Positions 16,301 to 26,350 of a stretch of DNA of 41,779 nt are shown piece by piece. Position 1 is the stretch's first letter; each line of letters opens with the position of its first letter. The notes under the pieces were generated by a model. That model was not told the origin of the DNA and searched no databases. It saw nothing but the letters and a program-made list of their open reading frames with translations. Made by a program: the position numbers and the translations under genes. This DNA comes from Sedimenticola selenatireducens DSM 17993 (GTDB lineage: Bacteria; Pseudomonadota; Gammaproteobacteria; Chromatiales; Chromatiaceae), in contig NZ_ATZE01000030.1 in assembly GCF_000428045.1 (NCBI RefSeq), positions 1 through 41,779 of the forward strand. Reading direction: 5' to 3'.

Positions 16301-17616
16301 TCTGGTTGACCGAATATGAGCGTCAGTTCACCAGATTGCGCATGAACCAATCGGGCGGCCATGCCAGTCCCCACAAGCTATGCATGCTGCTGGCTGTATT
16401 GGATTTATTCGAGGGAAACGCAATCACTCGTAACCGGATTCACTTTGATGAATCGTTGCGCGAATATTTTAGACGCCATTTTAACCACTATCGCGGCCCC
16501 AAGGATCGCGAAAATCCCCATCTGCCATTTTTCCACTTGCGTTCCGAGGATTTCTGGCATCATCGTATTCGTGACCGCCAAGAGGCGTCATACCAGCGGA
16601 TGACGACGACGTGGGGGCCGGGGCAAATTGAAAAGCACATCGCCTATGCCTACCTGGATGAGCCCCTCTATGAATTGCTTCTACACCAGATCACCCGGGA
16701 TCGACTGCGCGAGGTATTGATTGTAGAAGGCACGCGGCTGAACGGTATTCTGGGTCAAGAGTTGGAGGTGGGCGATAACACCTGGGGCTGGATAGAGTGT
16801 GAGTTGGCGGTTCATTCCTATCTGGAGATGCTTGATTATGAGTTGCAGGGTGAGACCTACCGCAAGACAGACTTCCGTAATCGATTGCTTGAGCAGCTAC
16901 CGAAACGCAGTAAAGGCTCGGTAGAATACAAGCACCAAAACATCTCGGCTATCCTGATCGACTTGGGTTACCCCTATATTGCTGGTTATAAACCGGCCTT
17001 CAACTACCAGCGAATCTTGCGCGAGGTTGTCGAGGTTCATTTGGCCCATCGCCATGGCCTATTGGTTCAGCAAGCCGAGGCGTCTCTGGGAGAAGCGATT
17101 GTGCCCCGCCCCACAGCTCAGTGGGGGCGTGTTCAAGAGTCGCCTCCAGCGCCGTATGATACGCGATCTGATAAAACGGATACCAAGCGGGAGTTTATCC
17201 CGAAAAAGTACAACTTTAGTGAAAGGGAGGCCAGTAACCGTCAGTTAGGACTTGCCGGGGAAAAGTTTGTGCTCGAGTTCGAGCGGTTCCGGATGAAAAT
17301 GGCAGGTAGGGAGGATCTTGTTTCTGAGATTGAATGGACCAGTCAAGAGCAGGGGGATGGAGCCGGTTACGATATCCGCTCGTTTAGGCCGGAGAGTGAG
17401 GAAGAGCTCTTTATCGAGGTCAAGACGACCAACGGTGGAAAGTACCAGCCGTTTCTTATATCGGAGAACGAAGTAGAATTTTCCAAGGCGCGTGCCGAAG
17501 ACTTTGCCCTCTATAGGGTGTTCGAATTCAGAAAAATGCCCCGGCTCTTTGTATTGGAAGGTAATTTAGGTGCCCAAGTAAATCTTAGCCCTCAGTTGTA
17601 TAAGGCTTGGTGGTGA
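16297..17616 (+). CDS. DUF3883 PD-(D/E)XK nuclease-like protein, possible modification-dependent restriction
   Basis: About 439 aa from GTG 16297, chosen for the GTGA overlap with the HIT gene and ggaag upstream; ATG 16243 inside the HIT gene is a less likely start. The N-terminal part (GGHASPHKLCMLLAVLDLF, then PHLPFFHLRSEDFW) resembles the DNA-binding domain seen at the front of ScoMcrA-like HNH and DUF3883 restriction proteins. The C-terminal domain from about 325 has D359 in GYDIRSF and E374-x-K376 in FIEVKTT, a PD-(D/E)XK set, so nuclease activity is plausible. Substrate unknown. I infer a two-gene defence unit with the HIT protein. Confidence 0.65.
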   Translation: MIWLTEYERQFTRLRMNQSGGHASPHKLCMLLAVLDLFEGNAITRNRIHFDESLREYFRRHFNHYRGPKDRENPHLPFFHLRSEDFWHHRIRDRQEASYQRMTTTWGPGQIEKHIAYAYLDEPLYELLLHQITRDRLREVLIVEGTRLNGILGQELEVGDNTWGWIECELAVHSYLEMLDYELQGETYRKTDFRNRLLEQLPKRSKGSVEYKHQNISAILIDLGYPYIAGYKPAFNYQRILREVVEVHLAHRHGLLVQQAEASLGEAIVPRPTAQWGRVQESPPAPYDTRSDKTDTKREFIPKKYNFSEREASNRQLGLAGEKFVLEFERFRMKMAGREDLVSEIEWTSQEQGDGAGYDIRSFRPESEEELFIEVKTTNGGKYQPFLISENEVEFSKARAEDFALYRVFEFRKMPRLFVLEGNLGAQVNLSPQLYKAWW

Positions 17617-17648
17617 GGCTGTCCTTCAGTCTTCCTACAGTTCTGTGA

Positions 17649-17804
17649 GAGGTTGGCGATGAAATTTCTCTCGCCTATTCACCTTTCGAAATTTTAGCTT
17701 ATGCATTGGTAGATCTTTTTGATCTTCAAGATGAGCTAGCTATCTCTTATGTCAGGGAAATTAATATTGATGATGCTTTCGAGTTACTGTGCCGCTGTAT
17801 TTAG
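17649..17804 (+). pseudogene. Open 51-codon remnant without a start codon
   Basis: The frame opens directly after a stop at 17646 and reads as protein-like (ILAYALVDLFDLQDELAISY, ending ELLCRCI). No ATG or good alternative start with a ribosome site is present. It may be the tail of a deleted gene. I recognise no family, and chance is possible. Confidence 0.25.
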
Positions 17805-17852
17805 TATTCATTATTGATGGACGCTCAATTTTATTAAATGCGGAGGTATTTT

Positions 17853-20800
17853 ATGCGAATTACTGCTTCTCAAATTGTTAACTGGGCTAATACTCAAGCG
17901 AAAGAGTCCCAAGAAAATCTTCCAAGGCTTATTCGACGACTTTGTTTCGACCCTACGCTAACCAAGCAGATAGCATTCCCCTCGGGTGATTCCACATTTG
18001 TTCCTGGTTGGGATGGCGTGACCACCACTGTAAAAGGAAACGCTTGGGTGCCGCCAGGTGATGCTCGCTGGGAAATTGGATGCGATCAAGATATTCGATC
18101 GAAAGCCAACGGAGATTACATAAAGCGAACAAATGAAACAGATGAGACAATAAGAATAAATTCTACATTTATATTTGTTACCCCTCGGCGATGGATCCAA
18201 AAGGTGGACTGGATTAAAACTATGCTTGCTGAAGGAAGATGGGGGGATGTTCGGGCGTATGATGCCGATGACCTGGAACAATGGCTAGAACAAACACCAG
18301 CTGTGGCCTTACAGTTTTCGGAAGAACTCGGTTTGGCTGGATGGGGTGTCATGAGCCCTTGGCGATATTGGGAGAGCTGGTCATGTCAATGTGCTCCTCC
18401 GATCCTGCCAGATGCATTTATCGGTGACCGCAATCAAATTAAAGATAACTTAAAGGAAAAAATAAGCAAAGCCATATCTCAGGTACAAACTCCGCAGACT
18501 ATAGTTATTAGAGCAGATAGTGTTGAAGAAGCGGCAGCATTTGCAGCAGTAACCTTACTTGAAACTGTTGAAGCATCATGTCACACGCTGGTAGTGACAG
18601 AATCTCAAGGATGGGGCTTTGTGGAGGCGAACACACAGCTACGAATTGCAGTAGCAGTCAATGGAAAGGTGGCTTCCGATGCTATAGTTAGAGAAGGCTT
18701 GTTGGTTGTGTTGCCGCATGCTTTAGGAGACATTGCAGAGAAAATCAGTGGTGCGGAAATTGTACTCGAAAGACCAGATATCTACGAGTTTGAAAAATCG
18801 CTGGTCTCTATAGGCATGGAAGAATCAGATGCTAAGCGATTTGCAGCTAGTTCAGGGAGATCATAGACAGTTTTTCGTCGCCAACTGTCGACAAATCCAT
18901 CATTAAAAAACCCCGTATGGTTGGAATCCACCAAGCCGGAAAGCCTATCAGTTCTATGTTTGATTAATGCGTGGAATGATCGCAAGGAGGACGATAGGAG
19001 AATTGTTGAGCGGATTACTGGACGAGATTACGAAAAAGTCGAGAGAGATCTGCGTCAACTTTCTTCTCAAGACGATTCACCAGTTTTGCACATTGGGAGC
19101 GTCTGGAAGGCTAAATCAGCTTTAGAACTCCTAAGTATTTTTGGAGGAAGAATACCATCTGATCAGCTTGATCGTTTTTTTGATGTGGCAAGGGAAATGC
19201 TGTCTACCCCTGATCCCCAGTTGGATCTGCCTGATGAGGAACGATGGATGGCTCAAGTGCATGGGAAGACCCACCCGTACTCTGGGCTGCTTTTTGAATC
19301 TGTATGCGACTCCTTGGTGAAACTAGCTGTTCGGGGTTCCGAAGACTCCGAGCTTCGAGCCTTGAATGTTGAGGAACGAGTATCTCGATTTGTTGATGAA
19401 TTGTTTGATAGTGCAGATGAAGTGCGATGGCTATCCTTAGCTTCATATCTGCCAACACTTGCGGAAGCTGCACCAGACGCGTTTTTGAAGGCAATTGAGA
19501 CAAGTCTCATATCAGAAGAAAAGTCAGTCACGAGATTAATTACAGAAACCGGTGATTCAGGCGGCTTAATAGGGCGCTGTTGGCATTCAGGCTTATTGTG
19601 GGCGCTGGAGAAGCTGGCTTGGTCACCGCGAAGACTCGCACGAGTTGCTTTGATTCTCGCCAAGCTTACACACGTTCCCATGAAAGGTAACTGGGGGAAT
19701 AAACCAAGTTCGAGTCTACTAGGTATATTTCGGTCATGGCTTCCTCAAACCTCCACGGATTTGGGGGGACGAATACAAGTGTTAGATCTCTTAATCGAGA
19801 AGGAACCAGAAGCAGCGTATCAACTCTTGGAAAAACTTTTGACCAAAGGGCATCATATGGCTTCACCAGCTAATCGTCCTGATTGGCGAGATGAGGATGC
19901 TGGAGCTGGGCATGGAGTTTCTACTTACGAACACTATGAAATGCTAATTGCCGCGAAGGAACGCTTGCTAAGGATAGCTGATCACAGAGCAGAGTGCATC
20001 GCTTCCCTTGTAAAAAATACAATTCTTGGAAATCGCGCGGAACTGCACGGTGTCTTGCCACTGATACAGCCAATCTTGGAAGAGGATGACAATGATGGTG
20101 ACCGTGAAAAAATACGCGCTTCATTGAGAAATATTATTCATTGGCATCGCAACTATGATGATGCCGATCAAGCAGATCTTAATGATTGGTTAGGGCCAAT
20201 AGAGTCATATTATGAGCAGCTTGCACCAAGAGATATCGTGGTCCGCCACCGCTGGCTATTCGATAACCACTGGGTAGAGCTTCCATATAAAGATCACAAT
20301 GATGGATACAAAGAACGGCAAGATATGCTCAGTCAAGAAAGGATATCTGCAGTCAATGAGATTTTCACGACAGTGGGGGATGCGGGGTTAGATAACCTTA
20401 TAGGGACCTGCGGTGAGCCTGGCACTGTTGGTGAAGTGTTTTCACAGGCCTCATGGAGTGGATTCTCATGGCCGGATTGGATTATTGAGAAAGGGGGGGA
20501 TTTCACTCAGAGTTCTCAAGTCAGTAGGTGCTTGTCAAAGTATCTACGAATGCTCTCGCCTGAAAAAGCAGCTGAATTACTCGAAAGCGTTGTTGCGCTT
20601 GGCAAAGATCAACGTTGGGAACAAGAGAAGTTTGCTCGATTTTTAGTGTTGGCACGGGCAGATAAACAAACATGGGATGTGCTTGACTTATGTGGCGAAG
20701 AAATAAAAGCCCGCTACTGGCAACTGGTAACGCCTCAGCAGTGGGTGAATGATGAAGATACTGAGTTCGTTTTAGACCAAATGCTTATAGCAGAAAGGCC

Positions 20801-21638
20801 ACTCACAGCACTGCAATATTGCCAATACTCCATAGGTAAGACATCTGCGAAACAACTCTACGACTTATTGCGACTGGTCCTGCAGGGAAAGGAAGTTGAT
20901 GGTCCAAGAATAAATTCATGGCACTTGGGTGAAATGCTAAAGCATATGGAAAACTCTGGTGAAATTGAACGAATGGATCTTGTGCGGTTAGAGTTTGGTC
21001 TTTTTCCAGCACTTGGATATGGGAACGAAGAAGATGCGGAATTATTATTTGAAGCAGTTATGACCGAGCCAGAACTTTTTAACGAGTTGATTTGTTTAGT
21101 ATATAAACCTGCACATGGAGAGGTTGAGGAGCCGACTGATGCTTCTCGTATGGCTGCTGAAACGGCTTGGGAGATCTTGCGGAGGTGCAAAAGAATCCCC
21201 GGATTACAAGATGACGGCACCATCAATGAGGCCACGATGTTGGAATTCATTGATGCAGTCCGAAAACAAGGCCAAGTTGACGACAGGTTAAGTGTGTGCG
21301 AAGAAACTTTGGGCGAAATTCTCGCTCATTGTAATTCTGATGAAGATGGTACGTGGCCAATGACCTCGGTCGCCAAGTTGCTTGATCGATCGGAGCTGGA
21401 TCAGATGCGAAGGGGGTTTGTAATTGGTACCCACAACAAGAGAGGAACTACCAGTCGTTCGCCTTGTGAAGGGGGTGCACAGGAACGTGACTTGGCGCAG
21501 TATTACAGAGAACAGGCAGAAAAGTTTCAATATGTATATCCAAATGTTAGTGAGATGCTTGAAGGCATTGCCAGAAGTTATGAATCTGATGCGAGACGTG
21601 AAGACTATGAAGCGGGGCTAAGAAAGGAAGGGTTTTGA
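17853..21638 (+). pseudogene. Very large unknown protein gene interrupted by in-frame amber codon 338
   Basis: The frame from ATG 17853 (ribosome site ggagg 8 bp upstream) runs to 18866, stops at TAG 18864-18866, and continues in the SAME frame to 21638. A single base change would give about 1261 aa. The residues around the stop, SSGRS-stop-TVFRRQLSTNPSL, read naturally if the stop replaces Leu (TTG to TAG). The N-terminal ~150 residues (FVPGWDGV, then WEIGCDQDIRSKANGDYIKRT, VTPRRW) have the feel of a nuclease-type domain with conserved D and E-K residues. The middle (about 195-350) resembles a STAND-like NTPase position but has no Walker A. The rest is all helical. Not a family I can name. 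Composition is clearly lower in GC. If 18921 were a real start, the second part would be a separate 905-aa protein. Confidence 0.7.
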
Positions 21639-21905
21639 AAGAGGCGATAACTGGAACCAAGATTCACTTATGATAGACCGCGCAATAACGGGACACCAAG
21701 ATTCAATTAGATCCGAAGAAGGCTCGTTTAATGGCAAGGACATTCGGAAATCTACTTACTTCCCAACTTAGCGACCCCACTTAGATTAAAGCTGATCGTA
21801 ACAGCCGTACGATTCGCAATGCGAGGCAGCTAAAGAAGCGTTCCTGAGAACACTAAAATGCCACAAAACATAGGCATATAATCACGTAAGCCTAGGTAAT
21901 GTGAC

Positions 21906-22517
21906 ATGCGAGCATCCTCAGACACCAAAATGCAGCAAGTGGTGGCCTATCTAAAGGCCCACTCCGTGGTTCGGCCCAGGGATATGGACCGGCTTTGCTT
22001 ACCGCGCTCCTATCTTAATCGTCTGGCTAATCAAGGTGTTATTGAGAAAATTGGCCGTGGCCTGTACCAGTGGCCCGAGAAGGATCTTGGGCGTTTTCAC
22101 TCCCTGGTCGAGGTCGCCAAGCAGGCCCCCAGGTCGGTTGTGGCGCTGCTGTCGGCGCTAAGTTTCCATGACCTGACCACCCAAAACCCCAGCAAGATTT
22201 GGCTGGCTATCGACCGCAAGGCTTGGCGACCCGAGATCAGCTACCCTCCGGTGCGCTTTGTTACCATGTCGGGCGAAGCGCTTCGGGCCGGTGTGGAGAG
22301 TCACGATATTGGGGGTGTGGAGATCAAGGTCTTCACCCCCGCCAAAACCGTGGCCGATTGCTTCAAGTACCGTAATAAAATCGGCCTGGATGTTGATCTG
22401 GAGGCCCTGCGCGAGGGGTGGTCTGGTCGCAAATTCACCATGGACGAGCTAATGCGCTATGCGGAGATCTGCCGTGTAAAGAAAGTGATCCAACCCTATC
22501 TGGAGAGCCTGGTGTGA
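21906..22517 (+). CDS. abiEi: AbiEi-family antitoxin, orphaned
   Basis: 203 aa. Winged-helix N-terminus (PRSYLNRLANQGVIEKIGRG, then LYQWP) and AbiEi core (APRSVVALLSALSFHDLTTQ, VFTPAKTVADCFKYRNKIG, FTMDELMRYAEICRV) are complete and typical of the short AbiEi class. Such proteins normally sit directly before an abiEii toxin gene. Here the next gene start is present but the toxin is destroyed after about 20 codons, so this antitoxin is probably an orphan that may still repress its promoter. Unrelated in length to the AbiEi at 8967. Its last ~130 bp are closely matched at 28966-29099. Confidence 0.85.
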   Translation: MRASSDTKMQQVVAYLKAHSVVRPRDMDRLCLPRSYLNRLANQGVIEKIGRGLYQWPEKDLGRFHSLVEVAKQAPRSVVALLSALSFHDLTTQNPSKIWLAIDRKAWRPEISYPPVRFVTMSGEALRAGVESHDIGGVEIKVFTPAKTVADCFKYRNKIGLDVDLEALREGWSGRKFTMDELMRYAEICRVKKVIQPYLESLV

Positions 22518-22533
22518 TGGAGGGAGCCTGCTG

Positions 22534-22800
22534 ATGCCCAAGGATATGGCAGCCTCGGTTAGGGCACGACTGCTGATGCTGGCCCGTGTACGGGGCGAGG
22601 TTTCGACTATGTGCTGTCCCGGGATCGACCAAGACCCCCGCATTCCCTGGGACCCGAGCACTGGCCATCACCTACAGTCTAATCTGGCTGGAAACAAAAG
22701 GCGCGTACCCGGTTTCATGCGCGATGTGCTTCTACCGGCAACCCTGCACCGGCGGGGGAGTCTTCAACTATTTCGACAACCAGAGACCTGATCAGTTATC
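22534..22800 (+). pseudogene. Wrecked abiEii toxin start fused to a hipA fragment
   Basis: From ATG 22534 the product starts like AbiEii (MAASVRARLLMLARVRGE). A frameshift near 22600 follows: the next codons read FDYVLSRD only in another frame. From about 22655 to 22790 the DNA instead resembles the N-terminal HipA segment at 29545-29680 (frame reading ALAITYSLIWLETKGAYPVS, then VFNYFDN). So this is a join of two broken toxin genes, neither functional. Seen directly by comparing the two loci; the order of events is inference. Confidence 0.75.
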
Positions 22801-22864
22801 TGTTGTAGACTGAGCGACAGAAATAAATCCTCTAGAAACACGATAACATATTGATTTTATTGTC

Positions 22865-23854
22865 ATGGCGAGCTCAGAACAGCTAAAAGCTCTTATTAAG
22901 TCGCATCTCTCCGGGGATGATGACCGCTTTTTGTCTGTCGCATTGCAGGTGGCGGCCCATGAGGCGAAGATCGGTCATGGCAAGTTGGCCATTGAACTCC
23001 GCGATCTGGTTGAAAAGGCCAGGAAAAGCAAAAAGTTGCAATCTGTCCCGGTCTCCATCGCCAAGGGGGTGAAGGATGCGTCGGGGCTTCTCTACGCCAC
23101 CACTCCCAGCGCCAGGCTCGCCGATCTGGTCACCACCCGGGCCATCGAAGAGCAGCTGATCCGTGTGATCCGTGAACAGCGCCACTTGGCCAAGCTGAAG
23201 AATCATGGTCTCGAACCTCGGCGCAGGCTTCTTTTAGTGGGCGCACCCGGTACGGGGAAGACCTTCACCGCCTCGGTGCTGGCCGGGGAGCTTGGATACC
23301 CGCTGTTTCAGGTTCGGCTGGATGCGGTTATCACCAAGTTTATGGGAGAGTCCTCCGCCAAGCTGCGTCAGATATTCGATGCCATCCGAGAGGTGCGCGG
23401 TGTCTACTTCTTCGACGAGTTTGATGCCCTCGGCAGCCAGCGTTCCTCATCCAATGATGTGGGTGAGGCGCGGCGCATCCTCAACAGCTTTCTGCAGATG
23501 ATCGAGCAGGATGACTCCAATAGTGTGATTGTCTGCGCCACCAATCATGCGCAGATGCTCGATTACGCGCTCTTCCGTCGATTCGATGATGTCATTCAAT
23601 ACCACCTGCCCGGCAAGGATGATATCCAACGCCTGTTCAATAACCGTCTTAAACCCTACATGGATAACTCAGTGCCGGTTGATAAGATGGCGGTACTGGC
23701 AGAGGGGTTGAGTTCTGCGGAGGTGACTCAGGCCGCACAGGACGCCATTAAGGAGATGCTCATCCATGGCCATGAAAAAGTTACACAGGATGATCTCCAG
23801 TCAGCGATAGAGGATCGCCGGAGGATGAGCCACCAAGTCCACAAGCAGGGATAA
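22865..23854 (+). CDS. ietA: IetA-type AAA+ ATPase
   Basis: 329 aa. AAA+ core: Walker A GAPGTGKT (126-133), Walker B FFDEFDAL (182-189), sensor 1 in CATNH, and Arg-finger region ALFRRFDD. The N-terminal ~100 residues are a helical substrate or partner domain. The downstream gene, 3 bp away, is a large subtilisin-like protease. This AAA ATPase plus S8 protease pair is the IetAS system, first described as a plasmid incompatibility and toxin-antitoxin-like locus and later listed among anti-phage systems. The ATPase may control or feed the protease (inference). Start ATG 22865 has no strong ribosome site. Both genes look intact between decayed toxin genes. Confidence 0.88.
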   Translation: MASSEQLKALIKSHLSGDDDRFLSVALQVAAHEAKIGHGKLAIELRDLVEKARKSKKLQSVPVSIAKGVKDASGLLYATTPSARLADLVTTRAIEEQLIRVIREQRHLAKLKNHGLEPRRRLLLVGAPGTGKTFTASVLAGELGYPLFQVRLDAVITKFMGESSAKLRQIFDAIREVRGVYFFDEFDALGSQRSSSNDVGEARRILNSFLQMIEQDDSNSVIVCATNHAQMLDYALFRRFDDVIQYHLPGKDDIQRLFNNRLKPYMDNSVPVDKMAVLAEGLSSAEVTQAAQDAIKEMLIHGHEKVTQDDLQSAIEDRRRMSHQVHKQG

Positions 23855-23857
23855 TGA

Positions 23858-26350
23858 ATGCCAGATAACATGGATGTGCGACCCCACTTTATTCTCGGCC
23901 AAACTGGTGTAGCAGAGCCTTTCACCTCCCCCTCTACTGGCGGTGATGGAGGCAAAACGGTCCCTCCTCAGAACCGTCAGCAACACGCTACATATCTCAA
24001 TAACCAGCTACAAAGCCTTGTTGGACAGCAGGAAGCGATCCGCGTGGAAGCGGAAGGTTTCGATCTGGAGTCGGCAATCGGTATCCAGATTGAGTTTGAA
24101 AGCTTCCCCGACATCGAGCTGGCGGTCGCCAGTCTCGCAGACGAGCGCCAAAAGATCGAGCTGTTGAATGTAGTCCATCGGGATGACAAGACCTTCGCAA
24201 CGGTTTTTGTGCCGGAGGGAAAATTGTCAGTCTTTGAAAACAAGATCCAGGCCTACCTGGAGGAGCAGACCGATAAGGCCGGTCGGCCGCGAGACAATCG
24301 AAAACTGATCGATGCCATCCAGTCGTTCCGCCGTGCGGCCGTCGAGGCGCTTTGGTCGGATGCCCAAGACCAGTTTCCTGGTGATGGTGCGATCATTTGG
24401 TGGGAGGTCTGGTTGCCTATCAGGCAAAACCGGGATGCCGTCTTGCGGGACTTCACCCGGTTAGCGCGAGGTGCCGGTATGGCGGTGTCGGAACGCGCAC
24501 TGCATTTCCCGGAACGGTCCATCCTCTTGGCAAGAGGCACCAAGGGGCAACTCTCACAGAGTGGTTTGTTGTTGAATACCGTCTCCGAGCTCAGGCGGGC
24601 GAAGGAGACGGCGGCGTTCTTCGATGAGATGCCTATGGCTGAGCAACACGAATGGGCTCAAGAGCTATTGGGCCGTCTTGTTCAAATCCCTGGCGGTGAC
24701 GATACGCCCTATGTCTGCGTGCTGGATACGGGTGTCAATTCGGGACATCCGTTGCTTGCCCCGTTTATCGATGCAAACGACCAGACGACAGTGGATATGA
24801 ATTGGGGCGTTGCTGATGGTGATGGTCATGGTACCGGGATGGCGGGCTTGGCCGTTTGGCGGGACCTGACGGAGGCACTGGAGTCAGGTGCCGAAATCAG
24901 GGTGAATCATCGCATCGAGTCGGTCAAGGTACTGCGACACTCCGGGGATAACCAGGGGAAACATTTGGGACTGGTCACTGCAGATGGCGTATCGACCGCG
25001 GTCATCGCAAATCCTGAGCGCACCCGTGTTTACAGCATGGCGCTGTCATCTAAAGATGGACGAGATCGTGGAAGACCTTCGGCGTGGTCATCGGAAGTTG
25101 ATAGCCTGACAGTGGACTATCTGGGTGAAGGCGAGATCCCAAAGTTATTTGTGGTGTGCGCGGGGAATGCCGGTGAGAATCTCAACGCAATCAGCGACTA
25201 CCCCAATCACAATTTGATTCAGGATATCCATGATCCAGGCCAGTCATGGAATGCCCTGACGATTGGTGCATATACCCATAAGTATCAGGTTATCGGAGAG
25301 GCCGCAGAGGCATATAAACCTTTGGCCCCACCGGGCGGTCTCTCACCTTACAGTACAACTTCCACGACATGGAACAAACACGCTCCGATTAAGCCTGAGG
25401 TGGTGTTTGAGGGCGGCAATATCGGCCGGGATCAATACGGTTGCGCCTCGTTACCAAGTCTTAGTCTGCTTACGACGCATTACCAGCCTGTCGAAAGACT
25501 ATTTACTCCAATGAATGCTACCAGCGCGGCAACCGCGCTGGCGGGGAATTTTGCCGCCGAGGTTCTTGCTCAGTATCCAGGGCTCTGGCCCGAGACCGTA
25601 CGGGCGCTGATGGTCCACTCCGCTGAATGGACGGATGAGATGGTCAATCAGTTTAACCATGGGACTACGCCCAGGGCGCAGGCTCAACATCGTGTACGAT
25701 GCGTTGGCTTTGGTGTCCCCAATATTGATCGGGCGTTGTGGAGCCTGAACAATTCGCTCTCGCTTATCGTGGAGGATGCACTCTATCCATTCGAAAAACG
25801 GAATGGAAGAATCGTCACCCGTGATATGCATCTGCATGACCTGCCGTGGCCCCGAGAGTCGCTGGAGGCACTTGGGGAAACCGAAGTAGAGATGGCGGTG
25901 ACGCTCTCCTACTTCATCGAACCGAACCCTTCAAACCGCGGAGTCAGTGGCAAGTACAGCTATCAAAGTCACAATCTGCGTTTCGACGTGAAACGCCCGC
26001 TGGAATCTGTTGACGATTTCCGCAAGCGTATCAATCGCCAAGCCAGGGCAGCGGAAGAAGGCTCAGGCGGTGGACCTGCTGATCCAGACTGGCTGCTCGG
26101 GTCACAGTTCAGGCATAAAGGTTCGATCCATAAAGACGTCTGGAAGGGTAAGGCGGTTGAATTGGCGGAACGCGGACAATTGTCGATATACCCGGCTATG
26201 GGATGGTGGCGTACCCGGACAAAACTAGAGCGGTATGACAAGGCAGCTCGCTATTCTTTGGTGGTATCTATTGCCGTGCCCGGTGTTGAAGTTGATATCT
26301 ATACGGAAGTGCTCAATCAGGTTGAAATCGCAACCGCTGTTGAAGTGTGA
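23858..26350 (+). CDS. ietS: IetS-type subtilisin-like (S8) serine protease
   Basis: 830 aa with no signal peptide, so cytoplasmic. The catalytic triad is visible: D290 in CVLDTGVNSGHP, H324 in DGHGTGMAG, S556 in TPMNATSAATA, with oxyanion Asn expected in VVCAGNAGEN. A ~280-residue N-terminal extension precedes the protease and a ~200-residue C-terminal domain follows. It pairs with the AAA ATPase 3 bp upstream (TAATGAATG junction). All catalytic residues are present. Target proteins are unknown. Its last 34 bp overlap the 3' end of the opposite-strand nucleotidyltransferase gene, so the two operons converge. The product would be toxic if unchecked, judging from the family. Confidence 0.88.
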   Translation: MPDNMDVRPHFILGQTGVAEPFTSPSTGGDGGKTVPPQNRQQHATYLNNQLQSLVGQQEAIRVEAEGFDLESAIGIQIEFESFPDIELAVASLADERQKIELLNVVHRDDKTFATVFVPEGKLSVFENKIQAYLEEQTDKAGRPRDNRKLIDAIQSFRRAAVEALWSDAQDQFPGDGAIIWWEVWLPIRQNRDAVLRDFTRLARGAGMAVSERALHFPERSILLARGTKGQLSQSGLLLNTVSELRRAKETAAFFDEMPMAEQHEWAQELLGRLVQIPGGDDTPYVCVLDTGVNSGHPLLAPFIDANDQTTVDMNWGVADGDGHGTGMAGLAVWRDLTEALESGAEIRVNHRIESVKVLRHSGDNQGKHLGLVTADGVSTAVIANPERTRVYSMALSSKDGRDRGRPSAWSSEVDSLTVDYLGEGEIPKLFVVCAGNAGENLNAISDYPNHNLIQDIHDPGQSWNALTIGAYTHKYQVIGEAAEAYKPLAPPGGLSPYSTTSTTWNKHAPIKPEVVFEGGNIGRDQYGCASLPSLSLLTTHYQPVERLFTPMNATSAATALAGNFAAEVLAQYPGLWPETVRALMVHSAEWTDEMVNQFNHGTTPRAQAQHRVRCVGFGVPNIDRALWSLNNSLSLIVEDALYPFEKRNGRIVTRDMHLHDLPWPRESLEALGETEVEMAVTLSYFIEPNPSNRGVSGKYSYQSHNLRFDVKRPLESVDDFRKRINRQARAAEEGSGGGPADPDWLLGSQFRHKGSIHKDVWKGKAVELAERGQLSIYPAMGWWRTRTKLERYDKAARYSLVVSIAVPGVEVDIYTEVLNQVEIATAVEV

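Noticed and set aside
21639-21905. Possible RNA gene or small gene between the giant gene and abiEi
   Set aside because: No tRNA-like fold, no ribosome site plus frame, and no strong hairpin found by eye.
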